A DNA stretch of 27,821 nt from Spirochaetales bacterium. Lineage in GTDB: Bacteria; Spirochaetota; Spirochaetia; ARS1246. Shown here piece by piece: positions 22,519 through 27,821 of the stretch. Below the pieces are notes generated by a model. The model was not told the DNA's origin. It made no database searches and saw only the letters and a list, made by a program, of their open reading frames with translations. The stretch's first letter is position 1, and every line of letters begins with the position of its first letter. The position numbers were made by a program, and so were the translations under genes. The stretch covers positions 1 to 27,821 of the forward strand of contig JABGPX010000432.1 in the NCBI GenBank assembly GCA_018644745.1, in the 5' to 3' direction.

Positions 22519-22825
22519 CAGTCAATTCCTCCACATCTGCAAGCAGGGCCTTATAGTTGGCTGGGTCGATACCCGACAGCTTGCTTGCACCATACTTCTG
22601 GAGCAGGATGCGAATTTGAGCAGTGAAGCCAGCGCGGGACACATCTGCCAAGATTGCTCTGACTGCTTCAAGTGAAAGTACCGATTCAACAGAAGTGGGC
22701 TCTTCTTCCTGAGCAGACTCATCGGCACTGAACATTTCTGCCAGCAAGTTGACCGCTTCGTTAATAGCGGTAGCGCATTTACGCAGGTCTTCTATGGTCA
22801 TTTCCATATCGCTCATTTTGCTCAT
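22508..22825 (-). CDS. Small phage protein of the replication module
   Basis: A 105-residue acidic protein. The C-terminal half has the conserved block LEAVRAILADVSRAGFTAQI and LLQKYGASKLSGIDPANYKALLADVEEL; homologues in clostridial prophages are often annotated, probably wrongly, as an rRNA biogenesis (rrp5) protein. The N-terminal half is helical and hydrophobic-charged. I chose the ATG at 22825 because GGAGG stands eight bases upstream; the frame is open to 22882. It overlaps the previous gene by 47 bases. It may work with DUF2800/DUF2815, but no activity can be read. Confidence 0.8.
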   Translation of the reverse strand: MSKMSDMEMTIEDLRKCATAINEAVNLLAEMFSADESAQEEEPTSVESVLSLEAVRAILADVSRAGFTAQIRILLQKYGASKLSGIDPANYKALLADVEELTDAT

Positions 22826-23021
22826 CTGGTTTTCCTCCTTCCTTGTCGATTTCTTTAATGCACAGCGACGCCACACTGTCACCAGGGATCAGTATCATCA
22901 GTTTCTGCCTTTCCCCCAGCATGCGGCGCAGACACCTCTCGCGCAGCTTTACATTCCTGCAACGCACAATGCCGCCCGTTTGTGGTTTGTTAGAGACGCT
23001 GATCTTTAATTGATGCCTCAT
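22779..23021 (-). CDS. Small basic phage protein
   Basis: An 80-residue protein with the block GGIVRCRNVKLRERCLRRMLGERQKLMILIPGDSVASLCIKEID, a pattern recurring in small proteins at the start of clostridial prophage replication modules. The function is unknown; the many Arg and Lys residues suggest nucleic-acid binding. I chose the ATG at 23021, which has AGAGGTG upstream, over the first codon at 23102, which overlaps the sigma-like gene. The last 47 bases overlap the next gene in another frame. Confidence 0.75.
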   Translation of the reverse strand: MRHQLKISVSNKPQTGGIVRCRNVKLRERCLRRMLGERQKLMILIPGDSVASLCIKEIDKEGGKPDEQNERYGNDHRRPA

Positions 23022-23098
23022 GTTTTTCACCTCTTCCGAAGGGGTGATTATTTGTCCCTTCACCTGTAGGCCACGGGAAAAGGCAAATATGAGGTTTT

Positions 23099-23488
23099 TC
23101 ATAAAAGTTTTTTTATATTTTTATATACCGTCTGTAAACGGTGGGAAATTGCAGACTGATCAACGCCTTCGCGCGCGGCATATTCGTTAACCGTGACTCC
23201 TTCGAAGCAGACGGCGTTTATAAGCTCTCGCTGTTTAGGTTTAAGTCTTGCAATAGCTTGCTTCACCCGTTTGTCGTTCGGTTCATCTGCAAACATGGCG
23301 GTGATATCAGCGTCTTCAACTGCAAGCCACTCGCCCTCCTCAATGCGATTGTTTAGGGTTGTGTGGCGTCGCGTTTCCTTGTGGTCGTTGTTATATTCCT
23401 GTCGATCAAGGTCAATTAGGACATTGCCCCACTCTTCAATCACTTCAATCTCTACAGTTCCCGTTACAAACTCGTATCTTATCTTCAT
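23099..23488 (-). CDS. Sigma-70 region 4-like transcription factor
   Basis: The 129-residue protein starts with a beta-rich segment (MKIRYEFVTGTVEIEVIEEWGNVLIDLDRQEYNND) and ends with a sigma region 4 helix-turn-helix: RVKQAIARLKPKQRELINAV, then TVNEYAAREGVDQSAISHRLQTVYKNIKKLL (about 99-129). There is no region 2, so it is not a complete sigma factor; related small proteins are common in Firmicutes mobile elements and phages. It probably regulates early transcription. The ATG at 23488 has GGAGG upstream. A long leader with two terminator-like hairpins lies before it, so its own expression may be attenuated. Confidence 0.85.
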   Translation of the reverse strand: MKIRYEFVTGTVEIEVIEEWGNVLIDLDRQEYNNDHKETRRHTTLNNRIEEGEWLAVEDADITAMFADEPNDKRVKQAIARLKPKQRELINAVCFEGVTVNEYAAREGVDQSAISHRLQTVYKNIKKLL

Positions 23489-23585
23489 TTTTCATTCCTC
23501 CGATTTCGTTGCTTGAGTTCTAATTGCGCAAATCGAAGAATGGCGGTGCTCGTGTCATCATGACTGACCCTTTCTGCCGCAACGC

Positions 23586-23619
23586 AAAAAGGGGCCGCCC
23601 GAACAAATCGAGCGACCCT
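23586..23619 (-). terminator. Terminator-like hairpin, proximal to the sigma-like gene
   Basis: On the minus strand GGGTCGCTCGA pairs with TTCGGGCGGCCC-type sequence over an 11-bp stem (two G-U pairs) and a 5-base loop, followed by CTTTTTGCG. It is about 100 bases before the sigma-like start. Confidence 0.75.
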
Positions 23620-23654
23620 TCTTACATCATGGCCGAGCTTATTTGGAAAAAAGG

Positions 23655-23696
23655 GTATAAAAATAGCCCCTAACGCTAAAGTTGCGTCCGGGGCTA
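23655..23696 (-). terminator. Terminator-like hairpin, distal
   Basis: TAGCCCC (minus) pairs with GGGGCTA, and ACGC with GCGT inside (23664-23696), followed by ATTTTTATACCC on the minus strand. It begins about 27 bases after the stop of the short leader ORF. With the proximal hairpin it makes two successive terminators. Confidence 0.75.
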
Positions 23697-23722
23697 AAAA
23701 AACCTCTATCTATCCATCATGA

Positions 23723-23758
23723 CTATTGTACACCTATTGACATACACTTACCCTCCAC
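23723..23758 (-). CDS. Candidate 11-codon leader peptide
   Basis: A GTG at 23756-23758 follows a perfect AAGGAGGT (23762-23769) by three bases and opens an 11-residue ORF ending in TAG at 23723-23725 (EGKCMSIGVQ after the start). The spacing is short; an internal ATG (MSIGVQ) with GGAGGG before it is an alternative. The ribosome site is the strongest in the region, yet no long ORF follows, which is why a leader role ahead of the two hairpins is proposed. Confidence 0.35.
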   Translation of the reverse strand: MEGKCMSIGVQ

Positions 23759-23767
23759 TTTACCTCC

Positions 23768-23812
23768 TTTTTTCATTCACTTTTCATTCGTTTTGCCTAC
23801 ACTTTTCATTCG
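23768..23812. repeat. Three direct repeats of GAATGAAAAGTG spaced 22 and 11 bases
   Basis: On the minus strand CGAATGAAAAGTG occurs at 23800-23812 and 23778-23790, and a shorter version GAATGAAAA begins at about 23779. Steps of 22 and 11 bases put the copies on one face of the helix. The first copy contains the stop codon of the upstream gene. This may be a protein-binding array. Confidence 0.5.
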
Positions 23813-24342
23813 CTGACTACTGACCAATAATCTTTTAAAGGCGGGAGTATATATCCCCATAGTATTATGCCCATTAGATTTATAGCTTCTTTTTTTCTGC
23901 GGTAATACATCGTATTGCCAATATCGATGATTTCCATAAGCGCTTCGTCTGTGTGCCGGTTCCTATTAATGAATTTCTTTGTAACTATATCAAAATATGT
24001 CTCTCCCAGATCAGGATAATTCTTAAGCTTCACAAGTGCCTTGTCGACGATATCTATAAGCACCCGAGTCTCATCTATACTCGTCAGCCGTTTTTCAAAA
24101 GTCCGCTTATCCATGTCCCCTTCAAATTCGCAAGAAAGAAAATCCATTAGCTGTGCAATTCTTCTGCCACCAAAGTCAAATGCCTCTTCGTCCATGTCGC
24201 ATATCGTTTCTTCTACTCTCCAGATTACATCCCTGTATAACCTTAGCAGCAGCTTGGCTTTGTGAAATACTTTCTCGTTGAACGCCTTTTCTTGCTCAAT
24301 CATTTTACTTAATCTTTCAATTCCATTAGTTAAATTCTCCAT
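23806..24342 (-). CDS. Putative HTH phage transcription regulator
   Basis: The 178-residue protein has an N-terminal helical region (MIEQEKAFNEKVFHKAKLLLRLYRDVIWRVEE) and a C-terminal part reading LKNYPDLGETYFDIVTKKF, RHTDEALMEIIDIGNTMYYRRKKEAINLMGIILWGYILP (about 107-167). The YYRRKKEAI(N)L-G-ILWG sequence resembles the recognition helix region of small sigma-like or ArpU/DUF1492-like phage regulators, so I place it there tentatively. The hydrophobic stretch LMGIILWGYILP is too short and context-bound to call a membrane segment. The ATG at 24342 has GGGAG upstream. It lies between the DNA polymerase and sigma-like genes. Confidence 0.65.
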   Translation of the reverse strand: MENLTNGIERLSKMIEQEKAFNEKVFHKAKLLLRLYRDVIWRVEETICDMDEEAFDFGGRRIAQLMDFLSCEFEGDMDKRTFEKRLTSIDETRVLIDIVDKALVKLKNYPDLGETYFDIVTKKFINRNRHTDEALMEIIDIGNTMYYRRKKEAINLMGIILWGYILPPLKDYWSVVSE

Positions 24343-24393
24343 ATGCGCGCGCTCCCTGCTGTAAATTATTTAATCGTTTCTGTATTGCTTTAT

Positions 24394-25635
24394 TTATTTG
24401 TACATCGGTGATGGCAACGTCATAACTTCGGTGGTGTCACCTCCCGGCATCTTGAGCCCGTCCATTACCAGCGCCAAACGAATTGCGTCCTTACCGTATC
24501 GCTTCCGGATGTTCTCTATTGCCAGCTCCAATCGCTCGGTACGCGCTCGTTTCTCGTAATCAACGTAGATATCAAGCTGCTCCGGAGAATACACAGGCAC
24601 AAGGCTAATGGCCCGAACAGTAATTGAGCGTATCGCATACTCCCATCCGTACCGCAGTTTGAACAACTCGTATGCGCTGCCGGATATCTCCTTTGCGCTC
24701 TGTGTTGTATGATCAAGTCTTGCCTGATACTCTTTGAAAAAAAGATTGCAGTCTCTTACGCTAATCTGGATCCCCATTGCAGCAAGGGCGTGTTTTCGCA
24801 GCCTGGTGGATATATCCTGTGTCAGCTCGGTTATCACTTGAAGCACCTCAAAGTTGTTTTTCAGATCGCTGGTGCAGGTGATGCCATGTCCGATGCTTTT
24901 CGCCGGAGTCGTGTGATCAAATGGTCGTACACGCGATATATCCATTCCGTTCGCATATTGCCATAACGCAACGCCATTGATACCGAGGTTGAATTTCAGC
25001 ATGCGAGGATCGCTTTTAGCTAAATCCCCGATGGTTTCAATGCACCATTTGCTTAGCTTTTTCCTTGTTGCCCAACCGACTCCCAACAGCTCACCAACCG
25101 GAAGATCCCATATTTGTTCTTTGAAACCTTCCTTAGTGATGCAGGTTACTGCGTCCGGTTTTTTCATGTCAGAACCGAGCTTCGCAAATATCTTATTAAA
25201 ACTGACACCGATTGATACCGTTAACCCTAGCTCCTGTTTTATGGTTTCCTTGATCTCATACGCCATGTCATATCCTGAACCAAACATATGTGTACTGCCG
25301 CTCACATCAAGCCAGCATTCGTCTATGCCGAATGGTTCAATGAGATCTGTGTATCGATAATATATCTCTTTAGCCATTTTCGAGTATTTTAGGTATTCGT
25401 CATAGTGCGGCGGCAACACGAGCAAATCGGGACATTTTTGTAGTGCCTGCCATATAACCTCTCCGGTTTTCACCCCATGCTTTTTTGCCAATTGGTTTTT
25501 AGCTAAAACAATACCGTGCCGCTCTATTTGGCTGCCGCACACAGCTACGGCTTTGCCCTTTAAATCCGGATTCAGCATGCATTCAACCGATGCGTAATAG
25601 TTATTCATATCGCTGTGCAGAATAACCCTCTCCAC
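24394..25635 (-). CDS. Y-family DNA polymerase (DinB/UvrX type), SOS-controlled
   Basis: The 413-residue translesion polymerase has the catalytic acids Asp9 (ILHSDMNNYYASVE), Asp105 and Glu106 (PFGIDECWLDVSG), the fingers motif ERHGIVLAKN, and SIGVSFNKIFAKLGSDMKKPD in the palm. A QLDIY sequence (353-357) resembles the beta-clamp binding motif. It is a close paralogue of the polymerase just upstream. The start is GTG at 25635, set by GGAGGT seven bases before it. Directly upstream lies a perfect sigma-A promoter with two SOS boxes, so it should be induced by DNA damage. The relation to UvrX/YqjW-type enzymes of Firmicutes is from family knowledge. Confidence 0.93.
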   Translation of the reverse strand: MERVILHSDMNNYYASVECMLNPDLKGKAVAVCGSQIERHGIVLAKNQLAKKHGVKTGEVIWQALQKCPDLLVLPPHYDEYLKYSKMAKEIYYRYTDLIEPFGIDECWLDVSGSTHMFGSGYDMAYEIKETIKQELGLTVSIGVSFNKIFAKLGSDMKKPDAVTCITKEGFKEQIWDLPVGELLGVGWATRKKLSKWCIETIGDLAKSDPRMLKFNLGINGVALWQYANGMDISRVRPFDHTTPAKSIGHGITCTSDLKNNFEVLQVITELTQDISTRLRKHALAAMGIQISVRDCNLFFKEYQARLDHTTQSAKEISGSAYELFKLRYGWEYAIRSITVRAISLVPVYSPEQLDIYVDYEKRARTERLELAIENIRKRYGKDAIRLALVMDGLKMPGGDTTEVMTLPSPMYK

Positions 25636-25677
25636 TCAAAATACCTCCATTTGACACTGAAACAAGCTCAAAATACT

Positions 25678-25733
25678 AGAACACATGTTCGTATTAGTAA
25701 GCACATTATATGCGAACTCGTGTTCTTTGTCAA
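25678..25733 (-). promoter_or_regulatory. SOS-controlled promoter with two LexA/DinR boxes
   Basis: The minus strand carries TTGACA (25728-25733), a 17-base spacer and TATAAT (25705-25710). CGAACTCGTGTTCT (25713-25726) lies in the spacer and AGAACACATGTTCG (25678-25691) covers the predicted start region. The Gram-positive SOS consensus is CGAACNNNNGTTCG; each site differs at one outer base only. LexA binding at both would block RNA polymerase and initial elongation. Confidence 0.85.
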
Positions 25734-25851
25734 ACGGTATTTATTCGATTTTTATAGAAAATTTATAGCGCTGGAGTGAAGTTTTAAATTGTGCTGGACT
25801 TTTTAAAAATATTCACCTTTAGGCTTGCTAATTATATATTTTGTGCTGTAC

Positions 25852-25889
25852 AAAAAAACGGACTCGCTGATTGAATTTGCTTGCCCGTT
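25852..25889 (-). terminator. Intrinsic terminator after the upstream Y-family polymerase
   Basis: AACGGGC and GTCCGTT (minus strand, 25857-25889) form a 7-bp stem with one G-U pair and a long loop, followed by seven U residues. It lies about 50 bases past the stop of the polymerase at 25935, so the next polymerase depends on its own SOS promoter. Confidence 0.65.
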
Positions 25890-25934
25890 TTCGAATATTT
25901 TATCCGCTACTTATTAGTAGCTAATGCGCTATCG

Positions 25935-27149
25935 CTATTCCTCTCCCTCGCTCTGAACAATACCCTTATTGATACTGGCACCTAAGGAAATAGAGTTTTT
26001 GCCGTAACGATGTCGTATTTCATTGACCGTTTGCTCTAGTTTATCTAACTTAACTCTCTTTGAATTATCACCAACATCAAAAATACTTAGCTGTTTTGCT
26101 TCGTTAGCAGAAACAAGATATATTCCCGTAATTGTAAGCATACGTATTGGTTTGTCTAGATCCCATTGTTCTTTTAATATCTGCAATGTTGCTTCGAATA
26201 TTTCAATGATCAAATGAGTAGGCTGCTCCAATTGTTTTTGCCGTGTAATTGTTTTAAACTGTGGATCGCGAATGGCCACTTGGACACCACCGCACTTTAG
26301 CTCGTTTTCTCTCAAACGAATTGCAACATCTTCTGCAAGCGGCAATACGGCATCTTTTATATCTTGAATTTCAATTAGATCGTGGCTGAACGTCATACCC
26401 CTGCCAACAGACTTCACTTCTCTCGCTTCATTAGAAAGCTGTACTTCGCTTTTATCCAAACCGTTTGCATAATCGTGTATCATACCGCCGGATTTGCCGA
26501 GTAGATTTATAAGCAGGTTCTTGTTTGATTCAGCAAGCTGGCCGATTGTATTTATTCCAATATCCGCAAGCTTAACTTTCACCGATTTGCCGACGTACAG
26601 CAAATCGGATACTGGAAGCGGATATAAGACCTCTTTGTAATTCTCTCTGCCAATAACCGTTGTTGCGTCCGGCTTCTTATAGTCGCTGCCTAGTTTTGCA
26701 AACACTTTATTAAACGAAACTCCTACAGAAACGGTAAGCCCAACCTCGCTACTAACAGTTTCTCTTATCTGATCTGCGATCTCTTTACCGTCTCCATAAA
26801 GTTTCAAGCTGCCTGTTACATCCAGCCATGCCTCGTCAATCCCAAATGGTTCAACCTTATCAGTGAATCGTTCATATATTTCTTGTACAATCTTTGAATA
26901 TTTAGCGTATCTGTCATGATGTGGGGGTACCAGCACCAGCTCAGGGCATTTCTTCTTTGCCTGCCACACCGTTTCTGCTGTTACAATGCCAAACCCTTTT
27001 GCAAGCTCATTTTTTGCTAAAATAATACCGTGACGATTTTCGACATTACCACATACCGCCATTGGCACATCCTTTAACTCCGGCTTATACAGGCATTCTA
27101 CAGAAGCGTAGAAGCCGTTTAGGTCGCAGTGTAGTATTGTTCTATCCAT
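25935..27149 (-). CDS. Y-family DNA polymerase (DinB/UvrX type), second copy
   Basis: The 404-residue protein has Asp9 (ILHCDLNGFYASVE), Asp105-Glu106 (PFGIDEAWLDVTG), NRHGIILAKNELA and SVGVSFNKVFAKLGSDYKKPDA, so the translesion polymerase site is complete. QLSIF (353-357) resembles a beta-clamp motif. It aligns residue for residue with the downstream copy through the catalytic half, which suggests an old duplication or two acquisitions, since the C-terminal halves differ strongly. The ATG at 27149 has AAGGAT upstream. I see no SOS box in the short gap before it; it may be transcribed with the ORF at 27203. Confidence 0.92.
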   Translation of the reverse strand: MDRTILHCDLNGFYASVECLYKPELKDVPMAVCGNVENRHGIILAKNELAKGFGIVTAETVWQAKKKCPELVLVPPHHDRYAKYSKIVQEIYERFTDKVEPFGIDEAWLDVTGSLKLYGDGKEIADQIRETVSSEVGLTVSVGVSFNKVFAKLGSDYKKPDATTVIGRENYKEVLYPLPVSDLLYVGKSVKVKLADIGINTIGQLAESNKNLLINLLGKSGGMIHDYANGLDKSEVQLSNEAREVKSVGRGMTFSHDLIEIQDIKDAVLPLAEDVAIRLRENELKCGGVQVAIRDPQFKTITRQKQLEQPTHLIIEIFEATLQILKEQWDLDKPIRMLTITGIYLVSANEAKQLSIFDVGDNSKRVKLDKLEQTVNEIRHRYGKNSISLGASINKGIVQSEGEE

Positions 27150-27202
27150 AGATCCTTATCCTTACTAGCTTAACCCCTATCTTTCTAGCCAATCACAATT
27201 TG

Positions 27203-27821
27203 CTACCAGTCTATATTTTCCGGATACTCTATTCCATCGAACCTAATATCACTGACGGCGCAGTCTCGTTCTTTTGCAGCATTTGCTACAACTTCTCTTA
27301 TCTCTGCATGATCAGCATAGGATTTGAAATCCGCTATTCTCTTGGCAAATGTATTTAGCTTTGTTCGACGTTCCTCTTTGCTCAGCTTAAGATATTCTAT
27401 GTTCTGTAAGTCAACGTATTGTCCGGCGATTTTTTCAATATGTAAGTAGTCCGAGTTCATGAAATTGAGCCACCTGGCGAATGCATTCTCAGTTAATGTT
27501 TCCTGAATACATTTCGCGAATTTAGCCTGAAAACTTCTAACTGTAGCCAGCTCGTCATCCCAAATGACTTTTTTGTCAAATACGCTATCAAATAAATATT
27601 TTGATTTGCTTAATTCCTGGATTCTTACCTTCACCAAAGCGTTTATTGCCAGCATCACAAATATCATTTCAGGATAGAGATAGTTAAACTTATATTGGAC
27701 GTTTGTTTTAGGAGTAATAGTTGAGTGGAAGGACATCTTATCTTCGTCCATCATATTATCTAAAAACTGTAACTGGTAAACTAAAATGGACAATGTATGG
27801 CAAACAAAATTCCCTAGTATA
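27203..27821 (-). CDS. DUF6904-like protein, cut by the window edge
   Basis: The visible part has YLYPEMIFVMLAINALVKVR, then SVFDKKVIWDDELATVRSFQAKFAKC, LTENAFARWLNFMNSDYLHIEKIAGQYVD and a tail AKERDCAVSDIRFDGIEYPENIDW. This is like the C-terminal part of DUF6904 proteins that often accompany Y-family polymerases in Firmicutes; the match is from memory and moderate. A TTG at 27793 is the first possible start, but the frame stays open to the edge with no ribosome site near the TTG, so the N-terminus probably lies outside. The gene ends 53 bases before the first polymerase and may form an operon with it. Confidence 0.6.
   Translation of the reverse strand, partial: ILGNFVCHTLSILVYQLQFLDNMMDEDKMSFHSTITPKTNVQYKFNYLYPEMIFVMLAINALVKVRIQELSKSKYLFDSVFDKKVIWDDELATVRSFQAKFAKCIQETLTENAFARWLNFMNSDYLHIEKIAGQYVDLQNIEYLKLSKEERRTKLNTFAKRIADFKSYADHAEIREVVANAAKERDCAVSDIRFDGIEYPENIDW

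Larger units (their letters stand above)
23489..23805 (-). promoter_or_regulatory. 317-base leader with short ORF, repeats and two terminator-like hairpins
   Basis: Reading in the minus direction from the stop of the upstream gene, this gap holds three copies of a GAATGAAAA-type repeat, a perfect AAGGAGGT ribosome site with an 11-codon ORF, then two hairpins followed by U-runs, and finally the ribosome site of the sigma-like gene. The order resembles a peptide-controlled attenuation leader. No conserved riboswitch is recognised. Confidence 0.5.
25636..25934 (-). other. 299-base gap between the two Y-family polymerase genes
   Basis: The AT-rich gap holds the terminator of the upstream gene, a small GCTAC/GTAGC dyad at 25906-25921, and the SOS promoter of the downstream gene. 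I see no further coding sequence in it. It means the tandem polymerases are separate transcription units. Confidence 0.7.

Noticed and set aside
25906..25921. GCTAC/GTAGC dyad as a terminator
   Set aside because: The stem is short and no U-run follows on the minus strand.
27150..27202. SOS box before the upstream Y-family polymerase
   Set aside because: No CGAACN4GTTCG-like sequence is present in this gap.
1..27821. tRNA genes, CRISPR arrays, integrase, insertion sequences
   Set aside because: I found no cloverleaf, regular spacer array, recombinase motif or terminal inverted repeats that support any of these.

Overview
The window looks like two unrelated pieces of DNA joined at about position 2555-2560. 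Positions 1 to about 2560 hold one GC-rich minus-strand gene for a large protein with two CxxCH haem motifs. It resembles the hydrazine-synthase-alpha-like (HzsA-related, PD40) proteins common in Planctomycetes. The remaining ~25 kb is a tailed-phage or prophage genome of Firmicutes type, probably from a Clostridia host: strong GGAGG ribosome sites, HK97-type head genes and a replication module typical of clostridial prophages. The junction cuts the major capsid gene after about residue 324, so it is more likely an assembly or amplification chimera than a biological fusion.

All phage genes lie on the minus strand, so transcription runs from high to low coordinates. (1) 27.8-24.4 kb: an edge-truncated DUF6904-like ORF and two tandem Y-family DNA polymerases. 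The second polymerase has its own consensus promoter with two LexA/DinR-type SOS boxes. (2) 24.3-23.1 kb: two small HTH or sigma-like regulators separated by a leader with a short ORF, direct repeats and two terminator-like hairpins. (3) 23.0-13.5 kb: the replication and recombination module, consisting of two small phage proteins, a DUF2800 RecB-like nuclease, a DUF2815 ssDNA-binding-like protein, family A DNA polymerase, DUF4406, a PD-(D/E)XK-like protein with a changed active site, a VirE primase/helicase, a VRR-NUC nuclease, and a SNF2 helicase whose Walker A motif is interrupted by a TGA. (4) 13.5-11.7 kb: a small protein, a DUF1492-type regulator, a zinc-ribbon DUF559-like endonuclease and an HNH endonuclease. 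(5) 11.6-7.1 kb: packaging, with P27 terminase small subunit, a 50-aa protein, a ParB-methyltransferase fusion, three small proteins (two zinc-ribbon) and terminase large subunit. (6) 7.07-5.5 kb: an AbiEi/AbiEii type IV toxin-antitoxin cassette with its own consensus promoter and an overlapping inverted repeat, placed between terL and portal. (7) 5.5-2.56 kb: portal, ClpP-like prohead protease and the truncated capsid.

Stop/start overlaps of the ATGA or TTGA kind link many genes, so translation is probably coupled. Terminator-like hairpins stand directly before the ribosome sites of HNH, terL, portal and capsid, two of them followed by the same GCTTTTCTTTTACCC tail. This suggests attenuation or antitermination in the late region. 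No integrase, CI-type repressor, lysis genes, tail genes, tRNA or CRISPR array is visible, so a prophage and a free phage cannot be told apart.
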